DNA of 64,000 bases from Polytrichum commune (GCA_950295325.1 OX485808.1:39824527-39888526), one strand, 5' to 3'; shown: positions 42,205 to 54,942, counted from the stretch's first letter. Notes: generated from the letters alone by a model not told the origin. Numbers and translations: made by a program.

Positions 42205-42553
42205 CTCGGGGGGGGGGGGGGGGGGGTAGTCATTGGTTGGAGTAGCAATATACGTGCGAACAAATGATAGGGTATTTTAAAAACATGGGGGCAAAATTTT
42301 ATAATTGGACTTAAGAGTAATATAGGGTATCAAAAATGGCATTGGACATCTTTAAAGTACTATAGGGTATGGAATAATAGGAAATTTGGAATTATAAGTA
42401 ATGCAAGCCATTTTCTATTAACCCAAAGTAGAAAATCACATAATGATAGCATGTGAAAAAAAGAAGAGAATTGAAAGTAATACCCCCCTATAAAATAGTG
42501 GTTGTTCACACCTATAACCTTAACTTTTTAACACACTGCCCCCCCCCCCCGAG
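42205..42553. mobile_element. 349-bp hAT-like MITE with poly-G/poly-C ends
   Basis: The element starts CTCGGGGG (a run of about 19 G) and ends CCCCC...GAG, so its ends are inverted complements. It is flanked by a perfect 8-bp direct repeat, GTGTCATG, at 42197-42204 and 42554-42561. An 8-bp target duplication is the hallmark of the hAT superfamily. The interior is AT-rich and non-coding, so it depends on a transposase elsewhere. Confidence 0.82.
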
Positions 42554-42561
42554 GTGTCATG

Positions 42562-43835
42562 TCTCTAAAGTGGACACATGTAAGATAAAATGTTGTCGAA
42601 TTGGCTTTTCATTATAGAATACCCACAATACAAGTTGGTCGGCACTTCATAGTCACATGTTGCCTCCTAATTTGTCCAAGTTGCCACCTCCTAAATTTGC
42701 CCACCTTGGGCACAAAAATCAAGCGTGTCATAGCGCAGTGGATAGCACTCATTACAGAGGATGGTGAGTGTAGTTTGACTTTCGCGAAGGTGACTAACCC
42801 AAATATCATCAAGGCAGTGGCTAAATCACCATGTATTACTCACCCACTAAATGAAAGCAACTATACCATCATTTAGGAGCCAAAAATAGGTGTCAGATTA
42901 AGGAAGCTAACTGAATGAGCCTCATCTACCTTATATGGTTTGCTTGGGGAGTTGCACCCTTCAATAAAACCAAGAAAAGTTACCATTTGCTACCCAATTT
43001 AAAATACCTCTATATACAATTATAATTGGTTGAAAAATAATAATATATGTACATTTTGAAGTGAGGGCATATAGGTGGAGATATGTCTACACAAAAAAAT
43101 TAGAATAATCAAATGAATAAATAAATCCTCTATGTAAAGAGGGTAGCAAAAGTATACAAGAATTCTTTGGCCCTGAAAAAGATCAAGTACAAAGTTCATG
43201 TGGTCACAAGGTGGTTTGCCTTCACAATGGTTGACATCATCTTTCCCCTTTAGCCCTAAATCTAGTGGCCTCACTCCTCATACATATGCCATGGATGAAT
43301 AGTTTGATGAACATACATGCAAACCCTACGGAGGATAGTGAATAGGGTTTGCGAAGGTCAAACAATCGACATGTAGTGTTGCAGGCCCTCTTGTATTAAG
43401 GTTGTTGAGGGGAATCTTAATAAGGTATTTGTTGTGATGAGACTTACTACTGGGAGTAGTAGGGAACTTGTATGGGACGAAGTGTGGGAGCACCCGGATT
43501 ATACATGCAACTTGTTCTCCCAATAGTAGGAGGAATCGCAAGATGATATGATGATCATATATACGTTGGCTCCCTTGGGAGCAAGCATGAATGAAGAGCC
43601 TCTTTGCCCATAGGCAAACTGCCACTTTGCATGGGTGGGTTCTATTGTAGAGAGAGGAATTGCAAAAAAAAATTGGATGTAGCCGATGATTGAACTGCAT
43701 GAGGCACCAAATCATACATGAATTGTCCACAATTAGGCCAAATACGAGTCGTTTACATTCTTGCAATATACAAAGTGAAGGTCTGGTGGAAAATGTAGGT
43801 TGATGTCCAATTTGGGGGTATTAGGTCTCCTCTAA
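42562..43835. other. Intergenic, with a tRNA-like A-box
   Basis: Near 42731 the string TAGCGCAGTGGATAGCAC resembles a polymerase III A-box from a tRNA-Arg-like gene. No B-box (GGTTCGAxxCC) or paired acceptor stem follows, so no tRNA is called. The rest holds only short chance frames. Confidence 0.35.
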
Positions 43836-44262
43836 GGGCATCCCCAGGAGAGATAGTAAGCAACCCGCCAAAAATAATATATTATATGGTGTTTAGGGTG
43901 TTTGGGGAGCCCTCCATCTTGGGCGGGGCCGCTCATCTTGAGTCAGAGCCCACCAAAGCCTAGGCATACCCCCGGTATAATTAGGAAGCAATCAATAAGA
44001 CAACGACACCTATTATCTGACATGGGATAAAGTAGGATATCGGAGTATCTGATATTAAAGTAATCTCTTGGCGGGCCGGAGGAGGGCCGCCATATGAACC
44101 ATTTATGGCGTTGGAAGGCCTTTACTATACCCGGGCCGCTTCTAAATTATGCCGGACCGGACATTGGTGGGGATCAATTTATGCCGGTACCGCCACCTAA
44201 GAACCCGGGATGCCCCATTTTTGGCGTTGGCATGCCCTATGGCGAGGTTGCTGGGGACGCCC
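43836..44262. mobile_element. 427-bp Tourist-like (PIF/Harbinger) MITE
   Basis: The ends are GGGCATCCCCAG and, inverted, GGGCGTCCCCAG (11 of 12 bases alike). The flanks carry a TAA at 43833-43835 and again at 44263-44265, the 3-bp TWA duplication typical of PIF/Harbinger elements. The element is GC-richer than its surroundings and rich in CCGG/GGCC words, without coding capacity. Confidence 0.8.
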
Positions 44263-45792
44263 TAAGCCAGTGAGGAGTCTGCCATAAGGCGAGAGCGATT
44301 CAAAAATCGGATATTAGAAGTGGAACCAGAAGTGAGTTCTGTTCTGAGTCTCTGTTATACAACAAGAACAAGGCAGGTTTGCATGCTTGGAAGACCTATG
44401 CTCTCGTGAAGAATCTTTAGCACTGACAGGTTTGAGCATTTAGACCTTGGTTGAAAAAAAAATCAATATCTTTTTCCCCAAAAGATCTGCAATCTTGACC
44501 AGGAGATTATTAAAGAGTCGCACTGGCATGATTGTGCAGTGGGCATGGTTTCAGGTAATATTGTACCTATTGTGCATTTATCGATCAGAATTTATAACTG
44601 TTGTCTGCAAAATCGTTCATGGTTTCAACTGATTGAAATTTGTGAGGAAGGTGAGCAAAGACAATTTTCAGTAGAAGTTCCTTCAAGACAGTGGCCTCAA
44701 ACGAGGAGAATCTTTAGTTCAAGATACAATTTTTTGTCTGCTAGAGGAATGCAGGCATGCAACTGCAACTGAATGCAATATCTCTTATTGCTAATTGGTT
44801 AATAGTGCAAGGTGCTCTAGTGAAGAGTTTTAAATGCTAGGATCGCATTCTATGATTCCCACATTTTTGACAAAATGAGATGCCATAGACTTGAAGAGAT
44901 TTCATTGGCAGTTTTTTATTGCATGGTATTGAAAATTGAGATGCGGCATGCCAGAGGGACATTGACATTGACATTGCTGGTGATCCTACAAAAAAATACT
45001 ACTTATGGGATTAGTTGTAAGCAACAGATGTCCAAGGTTCTTACAAAGTTTTGGATTGAAGTAAAACACAAAGCCTAGTGCCAAATTTCCCTGGATAGTA
45101 TTAAAAGTCCCAGTACTGAGGCTGTAACCAAAGGTGCACATAATGAAGTTTGTAAACAATTTGGATGAGAAGAGGATTTGAGGATGAGAATTGAGCAAAA
45201 TGAGCGTCCCAGATAGTTTTATATGTTGATCTTTCTGTACAAAACCAGGATCGACAAAATCTTAGAGTCTGAAGATCGTTAAAAAAACATTGATAACCCA
45301 TCAAAAAGGAAATAGCATTGATTATATATTGCACATATCCATTGCCATTTGGCAGATGAAACTCCCATACCAGAGTTCACATTTCCAATCAGTAACTAAT
45401 TCATTTTCTTTGCCTCCCAGAAACAAATTTAGAATTCCATGGAGTATCGAATCAGTACAGATTCTGTTCAATTTTCATATTCTGTTCTACAAGAAAATCG
45501 AGGTAGCCAAGAGCAGATCCTCTGGTGCTCTGCTATTCTATATTATCAGGATCTTAATTCTAATCTAGCTTGGCACGCTTTATTCTGCAAGATCATGGGA
45601 GGTCCTGGCAAAATGAAAATCATGATCATTCTCAGTTGCATCCTTCTGCACTACTAGCATATTATTCTCCATCCGTATATATTACCAGCAGGCCATGGGC
45701 ATTTGGAGCTCAGAATCTTCCGCAAAGGGTACAAATACACCATTAAATGTCTCTAGAGTCGGCAGCTGCACTATTGTACTAAATGGCTATAA
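44263..45792. other. 3' side of the subtilase gene, no gene seen
   Basis: No domain is recognisable in the short open frames on either strand. The minus-strand AATAAAG near 45580 could serve the subtilase as a polyadenylation signal, about 210 bases past its stop. Confidence 0.35.
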
Positions 45793-48473
45793 TTACACAA
45801 AGGTTATGGGGCTCTGGACTTTGTGGGAGCCATCAGACCACGTCAAGAACCCATAAGACCTGTCGGGCGTTCCGAGGGCCGTCACGGTCACGGTGAAGGA
45901 TTTCTTCTCATTTTGCTTTGTGAAGCTCAAGGTGCTCGGCGACACAACGATTGTTACATTCTTAGGCGCGTCCACGGAGGCGGTATAGATGCTTTTTGCG
46001 GGGCCGACATTCGTGACAGTCCGTTTGAAGGTGTTGGAGTTTATACTCGTCTGGGTCAACGAGGTGGACGAGTACGAGAAAGATGGGTAGTTGAAATCCT
46101 CGATCCGGATGGAGGTCGAGGGGCATGCGTCTGCGTCCACGTCGAAAGATCGGATGGTCTGATCAGGGTAGCCCAATGCGCATAGGTATTGGAGGTAATC
46201 GGCTTCACTTAGGTCGTAGATTAGCCCCGGGTCGACCGCACGATTGGGTTGCACGAAGCCCGCCCCGTAGGCCAAGGGAGTGGCCAAAGTTCCTGTGGTC
46301 TCCTCCACCGTCAAGGATTTATTTTGGTTGTTCAAAATGGTGGCGCTAGTCATCATAGCGGACCGGATTGCGGCCGGGCTCCATGACGGGTGCGCTGACT
46401 TTAGCACAGCGCCCAATCCACTAATGTGTGGGCACGCCATCGAGGTGCCTGAGTCGAATGCGTAAGTGACATAATCGCCCGCGTAGGCCGCGAGAATGTC
46501 CACTCCAGGAGCCACGATGTCGGGTTTCAAGATACCGGGGTACAACGAGCTAGGCCCCCGGCTCGAGAAGGATGCCACCGCGGGGGCAGGTTTCACTCCA
46601 AACTGGGTGGCGATTGGGAGCTTGAAAGCTACCACGGTTTTGTTGGTCGACCGGATGTAAGCTTCGAGCTGGCCTGCAGCGGCCAAGCCAAGGTGAACGG
46701 TGGGGATGTTCAGAACCAACTCCACTTGGATGCCTTCTCCCTCCTCGCCGGTGTTCACAACGATGCAACCCACACCACCCGCGGCGCCCACCACGAGTGC
46801 CTTGTCCACAATGCTCTCGTGTTTCCCTTGCATGACGCACACGACGACCTTTCCCTTGATGAGCGCGGGGTTCAGCCCTCCCGCACAATTGGTTGCGACC
46901 CCCGTCATGTTCGCAAGGGCACCGTCGCCAGCGAAGATCAGCGTCTTGAAGGATGTGCCGGTCAGTGGCTTCCCGACGTACAAGGATTTCCCGGTGATCT
47001 CCGTTCCGTTGCCCGTCACAATTATCCCGGGAAAGAACCTGTCGGTGGTGGTGGCGCCAACTGTGGTGGTCCAAGGTGCCACATTCTGGACTGTGGAGTT
47101 ACCGTATCCTTCGTTCCCTGCCGAGGTGGAGACGAAGATCCCCTTCTTCATCGCCCCGTATGTGCCGATGGCGGTTAGGTCTTTGTAAAGGATCTGGGTA
47201 CATCCACAATCAGGGTACCACTTTAGGAACCACAACTCAAGAAGTTACTTGTTTCCCTCCCATTAAGGGCAATCTTGTTTTCCTCTACCAAATAACGAAA
47301 ATATGACTTAGGGTGGACAAGGACCTTCATATCACTACGTCGCGGAACCAAAAAAGAGTCCGACACAATGTCAAAGTGATTCAACATTATAGTTTATATT
47401 CTTTCCATTTTGATTAGACAACAAAGCTTGCAAGTTTATGACACTTTATCTTTTTGCAAATTTCTACAGCATACTGTATGTCAAAGTATATCATAGAAAA
47501 TATTTCTACATCTTATTTTCCTTAAATGGCAACATTTGGTTTTTTTTGCAGTTAGTGTGATATAAGAAGTACTCACCTCTTCAGTCGCGCCGATCGAGAT
47601 TGAAATCACGTCCACCCCGTCCGCGACGGCTTGATCGATCGCCGCAAGCACGTCAGACTGCAAGCAGCTGCCGGACCAACATGCCTTGTAGACAGCGATG
47701 CGCGCCTTGGGCGCCATCCCCCGAGCAGTCCCTTGCCCGAACCCTTCCACATTAGCGCGGTAAGCCCACCTTCCGGCGGCCGTGGACGCAGTGTGGGTGC
47801 CGTGCCCGATCATGTCCCGGGGCGACAAATACTCCAACGACGTGTTCACCGGGCCGCTCTCGGCAATGTGGCCTTTGGCAAAGTACCGTGCACCGATGAG
47901 CTTCTTGTTGCAAACTTTCTTGGCGTCGAAAGTCGACGCCGACACGCACGAGCCCTTCCACCGTTTCGGAATGGGGCCCAACAGGCGGTCGCTGAAGCTG
48001 AGCCGCTCAGGCCAAATTCCCGAGTCAATCATGCCGATGATGACGTCCTCCCCGTAGCGGCCCTCCGGCCATAGCCCATGGTCCGAGCTCAACCCTAGAA
48101 ACTCGGGAGTGTGGGTCGTGTGGATTCGGCTCGTCCGGTCCAAGTGCAAGTTCAACACACCCGGGAGGTTCCGCAAATACTCCGCCTGATCGGCTGTGAG
48201 GTGCGCCGAGAATCCATGGAAGACGTTCTCGTAAACGTGGTGGAAAGCCTCTACAGGATCGTCCCACTCGCCAATGGGTGCCTCCCACTTGGCGCTCGAC
48301 ACAAGCTCCCTGTACCAGTTGGTCTTCATCAGAAGGTCAGTGTGGGACGCATTTCGTTCCATCTGGATGATATATGTCTTCCTGCTGTCTGCTTCGCCTG
48401 CAGCAGCTGCTGATGAAATTGCCACCAACAACCCCACTAGCAACATAATTGCTGGCAGCCTTTGAATCTCCAT
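45793..48473 (-). CDS. Subtilisin-like serine protease (plant subtilase, S8A), secreted
   Basis: Two exons, 48473-47577 and 47193-45793, joined in phase 0, give 765 residues, normal for plant subtilases. The start is the ATG of MEIQRLPAIMLLVGLLVAIS, a clear signal peptide; the open frame extends upstream only through a TTG. Then come an inhibitor_I9 prodomain (TYIIQME) and the peptidase domain with catalytic Asp150 (IGMIDSGIWPE), His224 (GHGTHTAST), oxyanion Asn326 (STSAGNEG) and Ser550 (GTSMACPHISG). A PA insert lies at about 370-500 and a fibronectin-III-like end contains TVTNVG. These enzymes mature in the secretory pathway and act in the cell wall or apoplast. The intron is 383 bp. The coding DNA is much richer in GC than its flanks. 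All catalytic residues are present, so it should be active. Confidence 0.93.
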
Positions 48474-48525
48474 CGCTCTGGTCGCCTTCAGCCCCAAATT
48501 TGCAGGATTACTTCAAACGAGTTCC

Positions 48526-48820
48526 AGGAGTAGTACTCTTGAAGACCAATTAATACTACTTCGGATGATTCAGTCCAAGAAGTCCGGAAACAATATCTAG
48601 GACAAGATTATTACATGGTGGAGGTTCTCACCCTCAAATTACAGAATCACACAAGTTCCAGAAGAACTGAAGACCAAATTCTAGTCCTGGTGATTCTAAG
48701 AGCTGCAAATGGAGATGATTCAGGAGGACGAGAAACAATAATCAGGACAAGATCATATGGTAGAGATCTGACACCCTCAAATTACAGGATTACACAAGTT
48801 CTCCACAATTTACAGGAGTA
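48526..48820. repeat. Direct duplication in the leader/promoter of the subtilase
   Basis: A ~70-bp block at about 48590-48660 (ACAATATCTAGGACAAGATT, then CACCCTCAAATTACAGAAT and CACACAAGTTC) recurs at about 48734-48803, roughly 144 bp on, with small changes. Flanking GAAGACCAA words are also doubled. It lies between the TATA box and the ATG of the subtilase, so it probably belongs to the 5' leader. Confidence 0.6.
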
Positions 48821-49000
48821 GTCAAGAGTACCAATGCTAATAGACTGGTGACTATGAGATGATGAGTTGCAATCCAGGAGATGAACTTCAAGACTAGATT
48901 TGAAACATTTAGGACTGCAAGATCACATACTGAAGGTCACCATGCTCTTGTACTAGAGCAGATTCAGTTTGCTGGTAGAGAAAGTGATGAAACCCACCGC

Positions 49001-49007
49001 TTATATA
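49001..49007 (-). promoter_or_regulatory. TATA box of the subtilase
   Basis: TATATAA on the minus strand, about 530 bp before the ATG. The long distance implies a leader of roughly 500 bases that would include the direct duplication. No nearer TATA box is seen. Confidence 0.45.
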
Positions 49008-52000
49008 TCTGGTACCGACAGTTGCAATGACCCACTGGGCTATTCCACTCAAACCTGGTCTTTTTTTCTCATGAAGACTAAATTGTTTGCTAAAAATAGC
49101 GTTGCAGTGTGCTGATTGACCTCCGATCAGGACAACTATATTTTTACTGCAGAGCTACTACAGACATTCACTTGATCTCGGAATCTCGACTTGCTGAGGG
49201 CTGGGTGATCGAAAAGTGGTTGAAGGTGATTTTTTGAACTGTGCAAAGAATTTTTTGTGTTTTATTTTCCCAATTTTTGAACGTGCATTTAGAACATTTT
49301 GACATAGGATGTTTAAACTTTATCGCACTTGGTATTTATGACTAGGATAAGGGGCTCACATTCATGTTGGTGCAAGAACATCAACATCTTGTTTCTTTTC
49401 TTATCTTTTCTCTATTACTAAAGAAGCAAGCATGAATAGAGTGCCTCTTCACCCATGGGTTGTTGTCACCTTTCAGTGGGGGCCAAGTGGGGGGCACTTA
49501 TGACTAAAATATTACTTAATGCCCTGAATTTTATGTTTTTAAACTCAATCACCCTTACTCAATGCCCTGAATTTTTCTTTGTTACAAAACTCATCATAGG
49601 GAGAAATATTGAAAACAAATTTTGCAAGTGGAATTGGACTTTTAGAGGGTCTAGATTTTGTCCTTGGTGACATGATACTCAATTTTAACATGCATCATTG
49701 CTCTTCTAGACATGAAATTTGGTAGTCGTACTTGAACACTGGCTGCAATGTTCTTTGACACACTAGAAGAAATCATGCCCAAATCAACCTTGTAGGGCAG
49801 TGTGTTCTCACTGCACACTGGCCCTGTGATAGTGGACCTGGCCAAGTGAAGCGCTTGGTGAGAGGGTGGTGTCACTTGTTTTAGTGACCTCCACCCTTGT
49901 GGGTGTTGCATACCACTCGATGGACATACTCATGGAGGGTGGATGTATTGGGTGCCAAAGTGCATTATTGCCAACCTAGTTGAGTACAGGGTGTGTATGA
50001 GGGTGGTAGTCAGGTATAATATGCTTACCCACATGCTAACTAATGCCAATTTGACATGCTTATTGCCAAACCCATGTATGCCACATCAACTGCTTGGTGG
50101 TTGTAGAAGGTGCCATTCGTTACCCATGCGTGGGTGACATTGATGGTGGGCATCAAGCGAGGGTGGGTGGCCTTGAGGATGGACAATGGGTGAGGGTGGG
50201 TAGATATCAAGTTGGGATGGGAACTAAAAAGATTGTAGTGACAACTTTTACCAACTTCAATTGTGTTATGAAACTAACATTTTTAAGTCAATGAAACCAA
50301 AAATTCACGTGATGTCAATCTATGCTTAGATTATGATAGCAGCATTCTCAAAACAACATGTTTTCTAAAGTAATCACACAGAAATCAAAGACACTATTCC
50401 TTGTGTCAACCACACAAATGTGGTCTAAAACTTATCCTTCAAAAATTTTGGGTTTGTAAGTCAACTTGAATGTAGGTCTTCAATTATAGATGCTCATGAT
50501 ACCGTACCTATATCAATGTCAACCCCCCGCTTTCTGGGAGGAGTTCACAAGATAATTATCTTATTGGCAGACTCATTCACGTTTTGTCAACACGAATGGG
50601 GTCTTCCCGTTTTGATATTTGGTCATCACCAGCTCCCAAGTCTACATATATATATGGGTTATGGTCAGCACTTGGGATGTGGTGGCGGCTTTACATGCAA
50701 TTTACATGTAGATATTGTAAAGCAGTACTGTAAGTTGTTTCTTCTTCTTCTTTACAAATGTGTCACCAAAACCAGGAAGTTCTTTTGTGGGGCCGGCCGG
50801 GTTGTCTGTTTGTAAAGGTAGCTTAAAGCTTAGCAGGAAGTACGCATCCGCATTTTTGTCTGTCCTTCTCGTACAGAGGCTTCATCCAGGGCAGATTGGA
50901 CTACTGTTGGAAGATTAGGGCCGGTTTACACCGTGGACCATGAAGTCGGACTCTAGATCTGGAAGATGGCCTTTTTCCATGGTCTGACTTCATGGTTTAA
51001 CTTCCAGGGTCCGATTTTTTAAGAAACCAATTTACAAAGTTTCTGGGCCCCTTAACAAGTGTAAATTGGATGTGGGTTCAAGAGGAATGACCATGCACCA
51101 AAAAGTGAATGTGCTGATTTCTTGAATATATGTCCAAAAAGGGCAATGTTGAAAGGGAAAAAAAAAGTGTGATTATTCTTTTGTCTTCTCTTGTCTTCAT
51201 CTTCTCTTCCTGAAAAAATTTCATTTAAAAATTCATAAAAATATTTCTTTGTCATGGGCCCTTGCCTTTTTCTACAAGAGCACATCTTCTGCCTCTCCCA
51301 CTGCAAAACATGTTGGACCATGTTAATGGATAATGTAGGTTGTAAAATATATCTTTTGGGGACCTGGAACTTCATGATCACTCTAACATGGTTCATGTTG
51401 TAAACAACCCCTCAGCGTGACTCAAGCATCTTACAACATGCAAATACATTGATAATGAAATAAATGAGTCGGGCAAAACCTTGGAAGTCATCTTCCCAAC
51501 AATAATAAGATACTTGTTGTTGACATTTGTGTCCTAGTTTAATCTTGCATGGTGTACACCGATATAAACAACTGGTTGCCACAAACACTATATTCGTTAA
51601 ATTGAGACTTTCTCTAGTCTCAAATTAATATATGGATCAAACAACATTCCGTGTTCCGAAACTATATTGAGAACAATCTCAAATATATTATATGTTCTAA
51701 TATCCCAAATCTATTATGTGTGGACATAAGCACATATGGTAGAGCACTGAACACCAACTTCATCAACAAAAACACTTTGGGTAGAGCACTCCAAACTAGT
51801 TTCACCCAAAAAACATATAAAATGATTTATATTATTAGCATGGTCAATAAAATATAGACATTGCAACATACAAAGTGCATGTAATAAATGCATATTTCTT
51901 CAATGGAAAATTTAGTCCCAAACTTAATAAAAAAATGAACTTCACAATTGTATTGAAATATAGTAAATGGATATTCAACCAACCCCAAACAATATAGCAT

Positions 52001-52114
52001 TCGCAAGTTCTACCCAAACTTTGCCCCAAGTTTGAGGAGCACACATATGAGTAATATATATTCATCGAATTACTGTTTACACTATAATCATGCTAACACA
52101 ATCCTACCAACTTC
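49008..52114. other. Intergenic, AT-rich, no gene seen
   Basis: Two near copies of CAATGCCCTGAATTTT lie at about 49520 and 49560. GAGGGTGGGT-type repeats occur at 50158-50205. At 50919 GGGCCGGTTTACACCGTGG, preceded by TTA, resembles the segment at 12766 and may be a Tourist-like terminal end; the opposite end is not certain. A minus-strand frame at 49651-49911 is open but unrecognised. Confidence 0.3.
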
Positions 52115-54942
52115 TCATTCAACGTGGGTTGCTTCTTCTGCGATCCGAGCAAGGTTGTCTTTTGCAAAAGTTATGTACTTTTGAGGGATGGACACTGATC
52201 CACTATGGTTTTTCCGTGGTTTCCATGCTATGAATATGGAATCTGTATCTACCCAAGATGGACCATGCTCAGAATCCACCTTCCACCGAAAGTTAGGGTT
52301 TGTATCCCAGCCTGTATAATGCCAAATCACATCTTCATTCCTTGCCGTCAGTCGGTAGTACTCCACTTGTATTTGTTAAAAATGAGGGCTGGAAGTTACA
52401 AAATTGGGTTTGGACAAAGCTCTTGCCACCCACACTGGCTTCGCATATGTCTCATCTCCAGGACGCAAAATGAGCATATAACCTTCATGACAATCCACTG
52501 CAATGCGGAAAGATGGTGGCGGACGACTACTAGCAGGCCCCACGTAATGGTCGTCCACATCAAACTCCTCTCAAACCTCTCCATTTCCCAAAAGACTAGC
52601 CTCCGAAGCTTGTACATCGACACGTGTTTGTGGCCAAAACCCATGCCTTAAAGTAAGAGGTGTATCTTGATGAAGGTTTGCCAAAGCGCCACGAACACGT
52701 GTCCAATATTGTATCCAACTTCCGTAACGAAGCCAACACAATCCACCAACATCCGCGACCCTCAAACTCTCCCAATATTGTATGAAGCCTGATATGCCTT
52801 TACAAATGTCCTCCAAATTCTTCATGGGTATTGGTTTGCAAGGCTTAGGCTCTCCGTCAGGCAACATCGTCCTTCCCTCCCCATCAACACGCCATACAAG
52901 GAGACCCTCCGGCGGGCTCCAGTCTTGTGACGTGCACAACAACTTGTATTGCATGGCGGGGACACCATCGTCACGCACGTAGAACCAAAATTGTTGTGCC
53001 TTCGTATGTCCGATCAATCGGTGAGCTCCGCTTCGAATATACGGTTCTATAAATGCCTTGAAGTCGGGGACCTCCTCGATCATATTTCACTTGGTGGCTC
53101 CGGCAACGAGTGCACGCATACATCTCTTCCATCCAAGACCGCTTCATATAGAGGTGTTGATCCCGAGTTTTCAAATAACAATCTTGATGAATAGGACGGC
53201 GGTTTCTCCAAATCACGTAAAAGCTTTGCAAATGACCCTATCGTGTGGTTAGAATCCGCCGGATACAAATCAAGAGCATAATGAGCATACTTCACATCAC
53301 CATGTCCATATGCAATCATTCCTGCAATGCGAACCCAATGATTTAGTATTCAACTATAATATAAAAAAATTCACATGGTGTACATCTATCGCCCCAAGCA
53401 CAAATCTAAAAGCACAAAATTGTGTTTAGGTAATGCAATGCAATTGTTTTCAGAATCACCTGTAACCGATACAGGAAGCTTAAAAAGGCTGTCCGTGGTT
53501 TTTATTCGATTTGCAAAACATGGTGAGGTTGTTTTGGCATGGTCCATTTTGTCATGGATGATTGTAAGGACCTCCAAAGGCCTAGAGATGGACAAAGCTC
53601 TATTTGTGTAGTAATCATTACGGTGTGCCTCTTGCATGTTCACATGCTTGAAATAGTTCATTTGATGTGCTGCAAAGGACTCTGTCCCCATCGTGTGTGC
53701 ATCTCGAAGGCGTTTCAACTTCTCGCATTTGGAACAACGGGCAAATTTGTCACCACGTCTTTTTGTAATGTATTCGCTAAAGTTCAATTTTTTGATTGCA
53801 CTCAGTTTTTTGATTGCACTCAGTTTCGACAACGAAATTGGATCCAACCCAGCCTTTTCGCCAACTGCGTTTACGTCCAACAATATGTCTTTCCATTTCG
53901 TGCCTGTAGGAAGAACCTTCTCCACAACCTTTTCGCCGGTTGCGAGTGTGCGTGTTTTGTGCGGCATTGCATCGGCAAGGGGGACAATGATGGTTGCCAG
54001 AGTGACTGTTGCTTGTCTCGTTGCTTCCCTTGGTTTCTTTAAGCCCGTGTTCCCATAGTGACGGGAACAGCGGCCTTCCTTGGCATACGCGGCTTGTCTA
54101 TAAAATTCCGCTTTCGACACACCGTGAATGGTGTACCATGCCGTACAACACACGTCTATACTCTCAAGGGTGATGACCTTGCGACCCGCTCCGTTCACAT
54201 GTATCGCCCTATGGACATCAAGTTTTTTAGTGGATCTTAGACGGAAATCTCCAAGCCACATTTCCTCGCGGATGGCCTTCAATTTATCCCTTGGGAACAA
54301 TTGGCAACAACGATGTACACAACAATCATTTGTGGTAACTTCTCTAATAGACTCCTCACAGAGCAACCTTTGACGTTTACACTCATTTGCAGACAGAGTA
54401 GGACGTGCCAATGTATCGTACTTCCGTAGGCCTTTGCGTGGCCGAATGTTTGCTTGGAGCTCCTGTTGGATTTGGATGTGTCGTCGCTCATGATCATGCA
54501 AGCTAACCCCCTCAATTGTCACATTCTTCAACGGCCACCTTCGCAACGAGAACCTATGAGTTGGATTCACTTCGGAATGTACGAGTGATCCCAATATAAC
54601 AACTCCAACGTCCTCGGTGCCAAGGGGGTTTTCATCAATGCAATCTTGTGGATGTGTGTTACGACAAATACCCTCCGCCACAGCAACTCCACTGTCATTA
54701 ACAAGTACCACATCCAAATTCACCCATGAAGCTCGTGAAAGCCCTGCACATTCCACTGTGGGGCAAAAAGGTGTGGATGGCGAAGGACCCCCCAAAGGAC
54801 CTTCATCTGCACTGTCATCAAAACTATCCTCCCCGACAATGTCTAGCTCATCCCCAGACGGAGATGAAGTGGTGCCCATGTAATCAGAGAAGGAATCACA
54901 TCTTCCCCCAACTCCCTCCATTGCGCCTACACATGTGCACAT
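52115..54942 (-). pseudogene. DUF7869-type (transposase-like) gene with core deleted
   Basis: Exon 1 (54942-53460) is an intact reading frame of about 494 codons. It ends in IIHDKMDHAKTTSPCFANRI and LPVSVTG, with a CxxC finger before it (FARCSKCEKLKRLR). After a 138-bp intron, exon 2 (from 53321) gives the GHGDVKYAHYALDLYPADSNH block. At about 53083 the frame jumps from LPEPPSE straight to MIEEVPDFKAF. The roughly 90-100 residue core expected between them (with Gln-x-Asp-Asn and a GHTHDDID-like motif) is missing and the frame shifts. The rest (53083-52115) stays in one frame but carries a TGA near 52570 and a TAA near 52378. In related plant proteins these parts are continuous. The function is unknown; the family is probably transposon-derived. 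Exon 1 also has an 18-bp tandem duplication at about 53785-53822. Confidence 0.75.

Noticed and set aside
42725-42800. tRNA gene
   Set aside because: An A-box-like word only; no B-box and no acceptor stem pairing.
46125-48413. Long plus-strand and alternate minus-strand open frames over the subtilase
   Set aside because: Shadows of a GC-rich coding sequence; the subtilase frame contains all catalytic motifs in order.
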